This document shows positions 21,900 through 33,965 of a DNA stretch of 64,000 nt, piece after piece (the first letter of the stretch is position 1; every line of letters begins with the position of its first letter). A model generated the notes under the pieces. It had not been told where the DNA came from. It was given only the letters and a program-made list of their open reading frames with translations, and did no database searches. Position numbers and translations under genes: made by a program. This DNA is from Effrenium voratum (Eukaryota > Sar > Dinophyceae > Suessiales > Symbiodiniaceae): the NCBI GenBank assembly GCA_963377175.1, contig CAUJNA010003287.1:2501-66500 (forward strand). The letters run 5' to 3'.

Positions 21900-23300
21900 C
21901 AGCCATGAAACCCAAAGGTCAATCCTCAAGGTACACAGAGTTTTTATGCCCCAACCATATACTTGAACGCTGCGAAAAAAATCGATGTACTGGGAAAAGG
22001 AGGATCGAGTAAGGTGTTTTTCTTCGATCCGCATAAAGGTCCTGAAAACCAAAATAAAAATCCTCCCGAACGTCCCACGTGGTCCCAGGAAAGGGCATGC
22101 AACTTTTCGCGGCCCAGATCCACGAAAGACGTTCAGATTCCTATGCACTCTTAGGTTGCCCGGTTCAGGCACAGACCTAACAGACACCACCTTTTGGGGC
22201 CACTAAAACTAGACCCAAAAGGGGAAGTTGAAAGGTCAAAAGGTCGATTCGCTTTGGGCCTTGGTGTGTGTGTGTGTTTTGTCCTGACTCACGTAATATT
22301 TTGACCCCAGAAAGGTTACGATTGAAACTTCCCAGGATCCACTTGATCCCCTCTGCAACAGGGTTCACAGTTGGATGCATGGCACTTTTTGACCAAAGGG
22401 CAACCACATTGGGACGCTTTCTTTTCGAACAACCCAAATGGGTTGCCCAAAGTTAGCAAATCAAGGATGGTATGAATCCAGCGTTTGTGGGCAGATTCCA
22501 TTTTTAGCCGGGGTCAACAATATCTGCACTAACTTAAACTATATTTTTGGTGGTTTGGATTGGTGCTTTGATGCTGGGAACTGTCTCATTTACCCTCGCT
22601 ATCCTGAACAAAGCTGAGGGGCTAAATTGCACACCATACAGTCCGCTCGTGAGGTAATGTGGTTTAGCATTGCCCCACCACATCCCACCACCCTTTTGGA
22701 ATTTGCGAAATAAATAACCCCTGGCCCAGCAATAGAGTCCCCTTTTACAAGGTGGGGATTCACTTCTGGAGTGAACATCCCCTAGGATGGGGTCTACTTG
22801 GACCCGGGGTCAACATTGGGCCCGTAGGCTAGGAACCGTCGGCCCCAAAACGCCGCACTTTCATGGGCTTTTGGTGGGATCCTTCAAGTCAGAATTCCAG
22901 CGCCGAACAGTCACGTTCAGAGGAAACACTTTGTACGGGACACCGGGAAGGGCAACCTGTCTGATCAAAATTTTTGCAGAGTAGTAACTTAGTAACCTGA
23001 ATGCAAACAGAATCCCTCTCGCAGAATTGCGCGATCCGTTTCTGGCGCATCCGCCATCTGCCTAAGTCATCATCACCATCGCTTCGAAGGCCCTCAAGCC
23101 AACCTTCCTCAAACTAGGTCCATGACAGTAGCATTGTAAACGCTATCCTCTCGTCATTTTTAAGTGGTTTCCCACCCAACTTACTCTTGAGAACTGCCAA
23201 AATGTGGGTATGTCTTTTTGTTGGGCTATCCTTTTGGGGGGTGTTGAAGGGAAACAAAGGAAACAACCATTGAAACGAACCCCATGTTTTGAGACAAACC
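21900..23300. other. Intronic DNA, no gene seen
   Basis: Includes a GT microsatellite at about 22264-22278 and a diverged family E piece at 22735-22815. Otherwise unremarkable. Confidence 0.4.
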
Positions 23301-23314
23301 CATGTTCGCTTTAC

Positions 23315-23415
23315 TTCAACTTGCGAATACATCCCCTGGAAAGAATCCTTTCAGTGGGTAGATTCCCTTTAAGACCAACAGGGGGAACATCACATATTCT
23401 AAAGCAAATGGAAGC
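23315..23415. repeat. Introner-like family A, copy 4
   Basis: CATCCCCTGGAAAG near the left end, GATTCCCTTTAAGACCAACA and GGGGAACA inside, and AAAGCAAATGGAAG at the right end. It lies about 50 bp from the exon at 23465-23560. Confidence 0.65.
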
Positions 23416-23464
23416 TTTAAGGGACCCACATGAACAGACTCCCTCATCCTCTCGCGCATCCTGC

Positions 23465-23560
23465 CTGGATGGATCGCTGTAGCACTTCGCTGAAGGCTGC
23501 GGAGACTTCGGCGAGCTCGTACTCCGGGTTGTTGTTGGACTGGTGCCACAGGATCCTTTG
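23465..23560 (-). CDS. Putative exon with GC donor, unknown protein
   Basis: Frame QRILWHQSNNNPEYELAE then VSAAFSEVLQRSIQ, after a CAAG acceptor at 23561-23564. It ends at CCATCCAG followed by GCAGGA, a GC-type donor as known in dinoflagellates. About 32 codons, strongly biased. Confidence 0.6.
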
Positions 23561-23914
23561 CTTGAAAATGAAAAAAACAAAACATTTCAAGCCGCAACAA
23601 ACATTAAACCCCCCTTCGTAGGGTCCTCCGGATATATCCGGGATTCAAACGTCGACCTTCGGCCAAGTTGAGTGATTTTTGCCGCTTGGGTTTCCACCTG
23701 CCCCACTTGGATTGTTTTGTGGGTAGGCCATAACCTGGGCTGCAGACCACTTCGTGCACCGTGCCTCCCTTCTTCGACCCCCCCATGTTTTTTTTACAGG
23801 TCCATCTCTTGGCCCAAATCGAATTCGCAAGCTGGGGCTCGAAAGAAGAATGGCCGCTTCCTTCAAAGGCCCAGGTGTGAGGCGACGCACGGATTCGGTC
23901 CAGGGCGTCCAGAT

Positions 23915-24016
23915 TCAGCCGAGGCTCTGAGCGTCCGCCTCCAAGTAAGGCCAACCCATGGCGGACACCACGTGGGGGCACCGCTCCGCAATGTCCTGCG
24001 AGCCGCTCCCGTCTGT
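23915..24016 (-). CDS. Putative exon, unknown protein
   Basis: The acceptor CGGCAACAG is followed by the frame GSGSQDIAERCPHVVSAM then GWPYLEADAQSLG, after which a TGA closes the frame. The donor is uncertain (GC or GT inside the last codons). No family is recognised. Confidence 0.5.
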   Translation of the reverse strand, partial: TDGSGSQDIAERCPHVVSAMGWPYLEADAQSLG

Positions 24017-24379
24017 TGCCGACGGCAGAAAGTGGCAACGGGGGACTTGGGTTTGTCTCAAAGTGAGACCCCGAAAACAAGTGGTTTCATGTTGGTTCTC
24101 CATTAGAAATTCAACCAGTAGTTCCCTTAAAACAAGACACACCGAACAGGCAAAACCCTTCACGGGTGTTTCAGCTTCTGAATTGACCAGGGTGCCCTTT
24201 CTGGACTAAAATGATGAGGAGACCAGCCAAACGTTTATTTTGCATGCTTGCTCAACAGGTGAGGAAAGGGTAGCTGAGAAAACCGCAGAAACAAGCCACC
24301 CTTTCCAAACCCGAAGAATCCCAATACCCTATATAAGCGAAGGTCGTTGCAACATAGACCCCAAGTGTCCTCCCTACCC

Positions 24380-24412
24380 CGCCCCCCCCCCCCCCGCTCC
24401 CCAGCCCCCACT
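24380..24412. repeat. Poly-C tract
   Basis: C runs with CCCGCCCC context, non-coding. Confidence 0.85.
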
Positions 24413-24655
24413 CCCCCGCTCCACGTGCACGAAGAGTACCTCACTTGCCAGGGCCGCCGGGAAATAAAATGGTACCTTCATCAACAATAGGATCCAAAAG
24501 CGGGAAAAACAGCTCAAAGGTACCTTGACAAAAAAATGGATCCAAAGGTCCAAAAGGGGAACAAAACCAAAGCTCAAAGGGGCAAAAAGCGGCAAAAAGC
24601 GGCAAAGGTCATTTCAGGTCATTTCAGGTCGATGGGATCCAAACTGCGGAAGGTC

Positions 24656-24815
24656 ATTTCATTGCAACTGAGGCACTTCCGCGTTTTGCGCCAGCATGGA
24701 GTCGATGAGCCAGGTGCTGCGGCACGCCCGGACCTCTGCACCCTCGCCTGCGCGCGTCTCCGCGTCTCTGCGAATCTCCGGGTCTCCCAGAGGAGTCGAC
24801 GCGGTGAGACGTAAG
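24656..24815 (-). CDS. Putative exon, possibly C-terminal
   Basis: Frame TPLGDPEIRRDAETRAGE, then VRACRSTWLIDSMLAQNA, then EVPQLQ and TGA. Strong codon bias. The in-frame stop may be a real C-terminus, or splicing may occur just before it. Function unknown. Confidence 0.5.
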
Positions 24816-24819
24816 GGTC

Positions 24820-25625
24820 GAGGGCATCTTGGCCCACATCTGTTCACAGAAAAACATGTTCTGCCAGAAAAATCGTTTTGAAGGAGACACTTAGGACTTA
24901 GGAGATAGATTCCGTATCTTCACCCATGGTTCTCTGTTCCATCAATTGAAACAGGATCCTGCTGAGGTTGGGAAGCGTAGCTACCGGGGCCAGGTCTAAG
25001 ATATAACAACCATGCCACATAGGGCTCCGGACATATCTGCTTCCTGGGGTCGGGGTGGTGATAACTTCGGCGACTTGAGGACCAAACAACAAAGATATGA
25101 GTGCTTTCCCTTGTCGCACAGGGACATCTTTCATCATTTTCAGATCCAGGGGGCGAATCATCTCCGAATCTTCAGAAGAACCCAGGTTTAAAACATCTGA
25201 GGTGATTCAGCTAATGGGAACCCGGGTTTGAACAACAAAGCATGGTCAACGCATTTGGGGTGCAACTCACTTTTTAGGGATCCGGATCACTTTAGGGAAA
25301 AAGCCCCGCAATCCACCAGGTTGTCGGCTACATCCTGAGTGGCATTCCATCAACTCACTTTCTCAAAGTGAATCAACCCATGACCTGCCAACCCCCGCGT
25401 TTGCTGGTTTGGCCTGTTCTGTCGTGACCTAAAAGATTACTTTGCCAAGGACATGCGACCAGACTCAGCTAAACCCACACCCAGGGACACACAAGCCCCA
25501 TTTAAACAAACAGTTGATTGATACTCTGTCAGCATTAGCTCTCCGCTCCAATCCCAACAACTCCAGAAACTCAGGGAAGGAGCCCAAAGAAAAGCCCCAA
25601 GGCTCCATTCCCCTGAGCCAGTTTC
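24820..25625. other. Intronic or intergenic DNA
   Basis: No exon-like island. A diverged family E fragment is possible at 25255-25390. Nothing else recognised. Confidence 0.35.
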
Positions 25626-25629
25626 TCCC

Positions 25630-25810
25630 CAACGCCTGGGAAGGAAACCTCCGCCGCGCCCGAATCGATGAATCGCTGCCTCGAGCCACGGCGCCCTCCC
25701 AGGTGACCAGCGGAAGCTCCAGGTCACCGCGCGGAGCCTGCGAGGCGCCGAGAGCGGAAGGAGATGCGTCACACGTGGAGCGCTCACCCCCAACCGCCCC
25801 CGCCCCCCCA
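25630..25810 (-). CDS. Possible exon, unknown protein
   Basis: GC-rich island open on minus: DLELPLVTWEGAVARGSD then SIRARRRFPSQALG. Splice limits are not clear, and the plus strand is also open. Confidence 0.3.
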
Positions 25811-26430
25811 AACGAAAAAGAAAAAACGTCCAAGCCCAGCTAGCGCATCTAGAAAAAACAAAAAACTTCCAAGCGCTTTGTCAACTAAAGTAGTCTTCTC
25901 AAAAGCTGACCAAAGCCAAGGAACTCAGAAATGGTGAATCAAAATTCATAAGGGTACCCGTGTAGACTATTGGTTTATAGAAACCAGCAACAGGGCACTT
26001 CACCACACGAGTGTGTGCTAACATAGGGGACCCCCCGAAAATTGGTCCTCCTTTTGCTTTCCGATTAAGCCAACCCAACCGGGGTACCCTCAAATACCCG
26101 CACCCCCAAATGGGTGTGAATCTGAGTTGGGGATCCTTTGGACATCATTTAGGGGATACGCCCACCATTTGGGAGGCTGTTCCCCATTCAGCACAGCTAG
26201 GGCCTCTACAGCATACATTATACATTACTTACTAGCTGTTAGTTGCCCTGAATCCGAATGTAAACTCAAGGGGCAACAAACAACTCGCAAACCAGCGGCC
26301 ACTTGTGGAGATACCCTAGAAATGGCCAACCGGGATTCGGCGATGTTAATTCCACGGCCGAAAAATGACCAGGGACTACGCGAGCTGACATCGGTTCCAA
26401 GTATATCCAGCGGTACAACTTCTTCTGACG

Positions 26431-26551
26431 GATACACCCCTGGAAAAAAATGAGAACATATATGTCTGCAGTGGTGATAGATGCCCTTTAAAACCAAAGA
26501 AAACAACATGCGACACAGAAAACAAAACAAAATATCCTCAAGCAAATGAAG
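26431..26551. repeat. Introner-like family A, copy 5
   Basis: CCCCTGGAAAAAAATGAG at the left, GTGATAGATGCCCTTTAAAA inside, and CTCAAGCAAATGAAG at the right. Confidence 0.6.
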
Positions 26552-26607
26552 GGTAACCCAAGTCCCAAAGGGTCCATCAGCATCTTGGGAAGTATCAACT
26601 TCTTCCC

Positions 26608-26965
26608 CCCCCGCTCCCTCCCCTCCCTCCCCTCCCTCCCCTCCCTCCCTTCCCTCCCCTCCCTCCCCTCCCTCCCCTCCCTCCCCTCCCTCCCCTCCCT
26701 CCCCTCCCTCCCCTCCCTCCCTCCCTCCCCTCCCTCCCTCCCTCCCTCCCTCCCCTCCCTCCCCTCCCTCCCTCTCCCTCCCCCCTCCCTCCCTCCCCTC
26801 CCTCCCCTCCCTCCCCCTCCCTCCCTCCCCTCCCTCCCCTCCCTCCCTCCCTCCCTCCCTCCCCTCCCTCCCCTCCCTCCCTCCCTCCCTCCCTCCCTCC
26901 CTCCCCTCCCCTCCCTCCCCCCCCTGCCCCCCCACTCCCCCCCCATCCCCCTCTCCCCCCCTCCA
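26608..26965. repeat. CCCTCCCT homopyrimidine tract, about 350 bp
   Basis: Pure pyrimidine on the plus strand, built from CCCTCCCT and CTCCCTCC units. Minus-strand Gly/Glu/Arg frames are artefacts. It begins right at the downstream edge of the exon at 26970-27114. Confidence 0.95.
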
Positions 26966-26969
26966 GCAA

Positions 26970-27114
26970 GCCATCCGAAGGCACGAAGAGGGATTTTCGA
27001 GCGATCGACGGGGCTTCCGTCGGCCTCCGCCAGGCGCTCCGTCCAGCTGCGAATGGAGCGGTTGCTGTCTGTCGCCAGCACATGGTCCAGGAGTTGGTAG
27101 AGGCTCAGCATCAC
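26970..27114 (-). CDS. Putative exon, unknown helical protein
   Basis: Excellent acceptor GATTTTCAG at 27115-27123. Frame VMLSLYQLLDHVLATDSN, RSIRSWTERLAEADGSPV, then SKIPLRAFGWLA. The likely donor is non-canonical: GGATG then GCTTGC or similar, just before the polypurine tract. About 48 codons with strong bias. Confidence 0.6.
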
Positions 27115-27119
27115 CTGAA

Positions 27120-28975
27120 AATCAAAGCCGATCGGCATATCAAAACGGTGTACTACCGAAAGGAATAGAACAACAATGCTTGAAACGGCGGAGATAACAA
27201 TGTTTTTTGCATACAAGGCCAAAATCAAGACCTCTGGTGTTGAAATGACCCCGAGTCAGACATGGGCATGAAAGTAACACCCTCAATGGTTGGTGAATTC
27301 CAATCTAGATGATGTCCAAAAGGTCCCCAATGAAAACCCAAATCAAAGCCGATCGGTATATGAAAATGGCGTACCACCAAAACCCATTGAGAAATATGTT
27401 TGCAACGGCGGAGGTAAGCAATGTCAAGCATCAAGAGGCAGCCGCACCGCACTGAGATGGTTGGGACTATGTCGAACCTTCATCTACCTGAGCTTTGATT
27501 GTGGCTCGCCAGAACCACGGTCAAAATTACGTGTGTGTGTGTGTGTGTCCCCAACACGATGCCGGAAATTGGTCAGTCGCTGGTTCAGGGGGAAGTTTGA
27601 GAGTCCCCTGGCTCTGGCTCTACCCCTGGCTCACATCACCCCAGGCAGTTCTCCTTTAAACATTGCCTCCCAATGAAAGTTGAATGGGGTTCATAGGGTT
27701 CCTTGTCGGTGCCGTGGTCAAATGGTTCCCTGAGTGAGAACCCTTACATTGGCTGTCTAAATGCCTACTGGCTGGATGACCATGCCTGCCAACCGCGCAT
27801 AAAGGGGTGTGGACACCATGGCACAAACGGCCCCTACCCCAAAGGAAGCTCACTGCAAAATTGCGACCAAAGATACGAATGTGTCAGGGGCAATTGCTCA
27901 ACAAAAGATCTGGCAAATGGAGGAATTGCTCGTGGGAAAAAAGGGCATCCTTTGTTTATCTTGAAAGGAAACCGCCCACAAAGGAAAAGGCAAAACCCCA
28001 CTGCCCACTGGCGGTCTGGGAAGAAACTATCGAGCAAACTACAAAACACCTATGCAAGACTGTGCGCTGCTAGCTGAAGGCAGCCCCCTTCACCGGACAG
28101 AAACTATTTTTTTGTGCGAGATGTAGAATCCTTGTTTGGAACTTGAGAGGTAAGTTAAGTATGTTTGTCTTCTGCTGATTCGTTTCTTAATTTCATTGTT
28201 GTACCGTTTTCTAGAAAACCGCCTGAGAATACGCAGCTTTTTTCTATATTTTTGGATGTATCCTCCGAGATGATTTGTCGCTCCTTTCTAAAAAAACACT
28301 GCAATTGCTCGTCTTCCTCCGAACAGATTGAACAACACAACGCCTCGAACACAATTTTAAGGAACACATCCTTGTGTCACAATGGGGGCTCCAGGATAGA
28401 ACGCAACTAGCAGGAAAGTATGTGGGTGCGCATGCGTTTAGGGGACCTCCCAAAATGGTGGCTTTCTTTTCAGGTTCCCCTTAGAACCAACCAAAAGAAG
28501 GTTCCCCAAACACGCACACAAACACCCATGTCAACAAATCAACAAACGCAGGGCAAAGCTGTAGTCACGAGCATGAAGGCCTCTGAAGCCAACCCCGGCT
28601 CTAGTATGCACCTGAACACTAACGCCCTCAGTGGTGGTCCTCTTCATGGTCGCTTCGGGTCGAGCCCTATTGATCAGTCGAAGGGGCCCGTTTACCCAAA
28701 CAAAATCCCCATTTGCCCCAAATCCGGCCCAGAAAAAATCCTTCTCAACCTCCCTCCTTAAAAGGCTCATTGGTTTCTCCGTGTCCAAAATGGAGGCTCA
28801 GCCAATCCGATTTTCAATTGGGGTCCAACGCCTTTTGTACCTTTGAACAGCGTCGGAATGACGGTTACTCCATGGAACCCAAGTCGAAGAGCCTGGACCC
28901 CTTTTTGGGTTTCTTCCGTTAAAACAGAGGAGTACCCCAAAAAATGGTGTCCCCATTTGGCTTCCCCGGTCTTCG
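27120..28975. other. Intronic DNA, no gene seen
   Basis: Contains a GT microsatellite at about 27532-27548, family I at 27455-27520 and family J at 28438-28505. Two blocks near 27120-27160 and 27340-27390 share AAATCAAAGCCGATCGG(C/T)ATAT, a local duplication of about 40 bp. Confidence 0.45.
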
Positions 28976-28984
28976 TCAACGCGC

Positions 28985-29285
28985 CTCAAGGCCGCGATCG
29001 CTCAGCAGGTCCCTCTGCCCCAAGGCGCGCCGATTCCGCCTTGGTTGCTGTTGACCCTCCAAAAAGTTGAACTCTTTGGGGGTTGAGTGGAAAACCCCGT
29101 GATTTCCCAAAAAATCAAAGCCTAAAGATCCAACTCGATGGCAGTCAAGCCGCCGCTCCGCCGCGGCGGTCCGCAGCGCCAGAGCGGCGTCCGCGCAGCT
29201 GGGGCGCGCAGAGCACCCGAAGCGCCGCAGGTCCTGCGGCGAGCCCGGCGAAAATGACGCGGAAGATGTGTCCATCGGCCATGAC
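28985..29285 (-). CDS. One or two GC-rich exon-like islands
   Basis: Islands at 28985-29045 (frame KAESARLGAEGPAERSRP) and 29130-29285 (frame ADGHIFRVIFAGLAAGPA or an alternative) are open on minus. A family J/other repeat lies between them. Reading frame and splice sites could not be fixed. Confidence 0.3.
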
Positions 29286-29384
29286 CCTCAGCTTTTTTTG
29301 CAGAAGGCGTGCCGGCCAAATGGTTGGGTGTACACCCTAAGCTGGGGACACCCTAAGCTGGGGTGCCAGCCAGCCGGACAGTTG

Positions 29385-29507
29385 GTCAAAATCCACATCG
29401 TAGCCAGTGAAAATCCCAATCCCCACTGAAATAGGTTCGAAAATGGGTAGTGAATTCACCTACCCCAAAATGGGATCCCATTGGTTTTGACCAACAGCCA
29501 TGTGGGA
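29385..29507. repeat. Dispersed repeat family D, copy 3
   Basis: TCAAAATCCACATCGTAG, AGGTTCGAAAATGGGTAG, ATTCACCTACCCCAAAATGG and TTTTGACCAACAGCCATG align with copies 1 and 2. Confidence 0.7.
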
Positions 29508-29509
29508 TT

Positions 29510-31060
29510 CCCCCAGGTATTTCTTTCACCAGGTCTCAACAACAGAGACGTCGCCCATGGCCCCCAAGCAGGTTGGTATATGCTTGAAGAGAAGGATCCC
29601 TGGCTATTGGAATGATTGAATGGGGAGCTGGAGTCTATGACTATAAGAACAGGATCATGCCCAAGAGAAAGGAGTCATGGCATCTTTTAAAAGGGTCACA
29701 AGACTCCACCAAGTTAGTTTTCTTCCGATAGGTGTATTTTCTTTTTTGCAGGGGACCCCCCCATGCGAAAATCGCGGTTTTGCTTTTGGGTCTCTTTTGA
29801 AACCAAGAAAGGGCATGCACCATCAAACAAGGACAGATCCAAATCGTCGGCAGTTAGGGCCCAAACCTGTTCCCTTTTTGGGAAGGCCCAACCTTTGCCG
29901 AGAGTCTGAGTCTGAACTTTGTGCCACTTCTGGCAACCAAACCCAACAAGTAGGGGCCGGGTGTCTTTTTTCAGGGTACTCCTCTTTTCGTGGTTTCAAA
30001 GGAAAGACACAAGGAAAGCCCACCATTGTGGGGTCCCCCTTAAACAAAGAGACACACCCAAGCGACTCTTTACACGTGCAGCCCATCGAACAATTCCATC
30101 GAGTCGGATGCGAATGTGCCTGGGCGAAGGACCAATAAGCCACGTTCTGACGGCAGCTGATGACCTTCCAGCATGGATCTGACTCCCCTATCTATGGGTC
30201 CCTGGGGGTTCTTGACACTCTGAAATGTACAAACCAAAGCTCGGTTGCTTTCTGCTCCCCTGCTAAAAGTTTATCTAACCGTTTGTGGCTTAGTGGAAAA
30301 CCCATTAGTTGGCAAAAAGTGAAAGTCCTAACATCCAAGCAAAATGCACCAAAGAAAGGCAAACTAACTCTGGTCCATGAATTTGGCCTACCCTATACAG
30401 AATAACTTTGAGGACGCCAGGCCTCTTGAGCTGCTCCCCAAATCCCTTTTGAACCACGGAGGGACAATTTGAGCACACCTCTCCACTTAAATGGTCCGGT
30501 GATCGCCAAATGCTTCGTTACATACACAAGGGTTTACAGGGGGTATCTGCAGGTTTTCTGGGGGATCTCAACCACTTAGCTCTCCTGGGATGTTTTGAAT
30601 CGGGTGATCCTAGCAAATGAGTTCTAGAATGCTACACACGTAGTTATCCTTTGTTCATGGGGCAGAATCGAAGAGTGCCAACCTGAAACCTTTTGACTTC
30701 CTCAGCATGTCTCCCAACCAAACCATGCGCAATCATGACAAATGTGAAACCCATCCCCTTTCCGTTTTATCTTGGGCTCATCGGACATGCTTGGCTATTT
30801 ACAGCCCAGTTAAACTGATAAAATGGGTGTCTCGCAAAAAAGTAGACCCCATCATTGGTTAGTTTCCTTTTGTTTTCTCTGTTAATTCACCCAGCAAGGA
30901 GTTTCCAACAAAAAGAGAAACCAGACCCCCCCAAAAATGCTGAGCTTTTCCTTTGGTTTCAACCACCCCCGAAATGGTACGACCCCCCAAAATGGCTTAC
31001 GCTTTCCCTTTGGCTTCCCTTTAAACCCAACGCAAAGCGGGCACAAGACACAGCCATCTG
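29510..31060. other. Intronic DNA with family C and J copies
   Basis: Family C at 30248-30345 (CTCCCCTGCTAAAAGTTT, GTGGAAAACCCATTAG) is close to 19115-19200, sharing GTGGAAAACCCATTAG and AGTCCTAAC-TCC. No exon-like island. Confidence 0.45.
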
Positions 31061-31069
31061 GGCCCCCCG

Positions 31070-31160
31070 ACACCACGCGCCAGGCAGCGCCGGAGCTCTT
31101 GGAACCCAAAGGAGAGGTCCCCCTCGTCCAGGTCCGAGCACACCTCGACGAGTGAGGGGC
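31070..31160 (-). CDS. Putative exon, unknown acidic helical segment
   Basis: Frame SLVEVCSDLDEGDLSFGF then QELRRCLARG, G/C-ending codons, followed by a GGTGTC donor-like sequence. The DLDEGDLSF stretch faintly recalls an EF-hand loop, but the spacing is wrong and I do not call one. Confidence 0.45.
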
Positions 31161-33880
31161 CATGGCCATGCCAAGCCTCCGAAAAAATCGGAGCACCAAA
31201 ACATATCGGAGCGCCGTGGGGTTTTTGTTCCCCCATGCTTTTCGGGAGGTGGATAGAATTGTTTAATCAACCCACAAGGAAACCACCAAACCCCAAAGGC
31301 AGCATAACAACGATTAGGATTTACCTGACAACCAAAAAGGGCGGCCTTTTCTTCCCATGAACATGTGCTGGGCCACGGTTGACCGGGGCAAAGAACTCCC
31401 GGAGTCACTGGACTTACAAAGAGTGACAGTGACTGGGGCCCCTACAACTTCTCAGAACCGCTTCTACTCACTTCCCAAGTTTCTAAAGCTTTTTTTAGTC
31501 ACTTTTTGGGTTTGGACCATTTTGGTGATAAACAACCACTAAGGTAACAAGTCGGGTTCCTTACCTCTAGCTGTTACTGGGAAATCGACTTTTGGCCAAC
31601 TCGATCGGAAGTGAGACGGGAGCCCCCGCCTTAGATCCTTCAGTGGTTCTACCTGGTTTCATTGGGGTGAAGCCAAGCTTTAAAATAGTTGGAACCACGC
31701 TTGAATCTGACCCTTGGTTGTCTTTCATTTGCTTAAGCCCCCTGGAAAAATAAACAATATTTTCAGTGTGCTCAAGTCCTTTTACAACCGACAGGGGAAA
31801 ATAAACAAATATCCTGAATCAAATGGAAGTTATCATTTTGGTGGTAAAGAAGTATGGGAGCTTCCTTTGGCCAAGTGAAGTGACCTGCAGGGGGCCACTT
31901 GGACGTTCGATTCGCCAAGTTAGTATCGGTGTTCAGCCACTTGGGCTATAACCTCCTAATAACAAGGACAACCCCACTTAGACGGACCCAAAAGTGGGTT
32001 GCACCCAGGTTACCAAGAACTTACTTACTTGCCCAGGACAACCCGCAAAGCCCAACATCCCGACGAAGCTAGGGGGACATACGCAAGATCGACTTACTCA
32101 GCTTCTGCGTACTAAAAACTGTCATTTCTGGCAACATTTATCTAGACCCCCCAACTTGCCCCGCGGGAAACACATGGAAAGTGAGTCGTCCGTGATGCGT
32201 CATCTTTCGTCCACATCTACATTGGACAGGCAGCATGGTGAATTCCCCAAACAAAGGCATGCATCTGAAAGCCCTTGGAAGCTGGTGGGGCGTGTCATTT
32301 AAGTGAGAGCCCCCCTCTCAGAGTCGCTGTTATTTCACCGAACATCACCCCGCCCTATATACCAATCCTGATCTATGGGCAGAAACGGAGATCTTTCGAA
32401 TCCATGGCATGTGAGCAAAAACATTCTTTTTCGCAGCCCCCTGGAAAATCACAGAACTAAAAAGCTAAAAATCGAGGGAAAAGATCCAAGTCTAAGTGGT
32501 GCTTAAAACCACCAAACAGGAAAATATTTGTCCCCCCCGTCCCCTCCCCCTTTTTCCGAGCTGCGTAGACCTCTCCGAGCCCACAAAACGCCCCAGACTC
32601 AGACTCGGCCGCGTCGGGAAGGAAGAGCACAGGGCTCGAAGCAGTCGGGCCTGATCGGAGAAAAAAAAAGAGTCAGGGGGAGGGGGGAGTATGTCAGTTC
32701 TAAGGGTTGATTCCTTTTTCATTCTTTCCAACCATCGTTCTTTTCGAAAACCGGCCGTTTCCCAGAGTTTCCGGATAGATCAGCACCTGGAGTCGCCGGG
32801 TTGCAAGCCCTTTCTCTAGGACTCTAGGGCTCATGGAGACTCTAGGTAGATAGGGGTATAACAGAAGCATATATGTGGGGGTTGATCAAAAGGTGCTTTA
32901 GGATGGACCACTGGTACACTAGTAAACAGATAATGTTTCCCACTAAATGGGAAAACTTACCCATGGTCGTTTAGAGGCCAGGAACACTCAAAATGCCGAA
33001 GGTATGAACTCATAAAGAACACTCGGCAACAACCACTGTGTGGGTTTATCGCCGAATCAACCATCGATTCCGGGTTATATGTGTGTTGGGTTCGCTTAAC
33101 GAGCTGCTTTATCGGCTAAGAAACCAGTCAGTATGGCTTTTGTGTTAAACCATCGCACGTGGCTAGCATCCTCTTTCCGCAATGAATTCTAAGTCTTTGA
33201 CCAGAACTTGGTGAGAAACAGCTTCCGTTTGCTAAAGGTCGGGCTTAGTAAACGCGGACGATCCAGGGTTTCCCGTACCACACCTCGACGTGTTTTGGAG
33301 GTCTCACCAGCATTTGCTGACTTGGTGATGCTCAGTTTTCCTGTCTGGTGCAAGAAAGGGTCAAGCATCCGTTCTTCTAGTGAAGCTGGATTTCACGTAA
33401 ATGGAAGAATCTGCAAAGAAGACCCCAAGCCCTGGTGTTTCTTCCTGCAGCCCTGGACAGAACTCTGAAGTGGAAAGAACGTCCCACATCTTGGACTTGG
33501 AGCACACATGCACACCGCATATGTATATACCTTGTGGGAGTTCATCTGACCTGCTCAGTTGAGTGGCCGAAAACGAATTAGCTGTTATCTTACTTGTTTG
33601 CTTTTTTTGGGGGATAATTTCTAAAACTTTAAACGGACAAAGACACCTGTTCACAAAACAAGCTATTTTCGAGTCGAGGCCTTGCCAAGAGCTCGAAACT
33701 GATCAAACTATGGAGGGCCCTGCAAAAAAAAGCTCACCTTTTCTTAACCCAGAGTGTCCAAGTACCTATGGAGCTACAATTTTTCCATATATTTCCCCTT
33801 GCCCCCCAAAAGCCATCAGGACATACCAAGGGAAGTCTCTGGGTAAGAGAAAATGAAGGCCCTGATTCTATCCACCGGTC
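31160..33880. other. Mainly intronic DNA
   Basis: Holds introner A (31721-31829), a family G copy (31895-32015) and a family F copy (about 32697-32830). A GC-rich island at 32540-32640 is open on minus (SLSLGRFVGSERSTQLGK) but lacks clear splice sites. 32830-33880 shows nothing recognised. Confidence 0.4.
31721..31829. repeat. Introner-like family A, copy 6 (best preserved)
   Basis: TCTTTCATTTGCTTAAG at the left; CCCCCTGGAAAAATAAACAA, TTTTCAGTGTGCTCAAGTCC, ACAACCGACAGGGGAAAA and ATATCCTGAATCAAATGGAAG to the right end. The terminal inverted repeats are about 15 bp. Confidence 0.7.
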
Positions 33881-33884
33881 GCCG

Positions 33885-33965
33885 TTTTTTGTGCCCTCGC
33901 GCTCCATGAGAACCCTCCGCGCCTTCCGCGCCGAGGGATTGGAGCATCGCGAGGTTCTCAATGTA
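33885..33965 (-). CDS. Putative exon, strand not certain
   Basis: The minus frame NLAMLQSLGAEGAEGSHG follows a TTGAG acceptor-like end. The plus strand is also open and ends in a good GTAAGG donor (frame RTLRAFRAEGLEHREVLN). Minus is preferred for consistency with its neighbours. Confidence 0.35.

Noticed and set aside
26225..27228. Gly/Glu/Arg-rich proteins of about 250 residues
   Set aside because: Artefact of the CCCTCCCT tract. Only the exon part 26970-27114 has normal codon use.
31073..31160. EF-hand in SDLDEGDLSFGFQEL
   Set aside because: The spacing of acidic residues and the final Glu does not fit the 12-residue loop.
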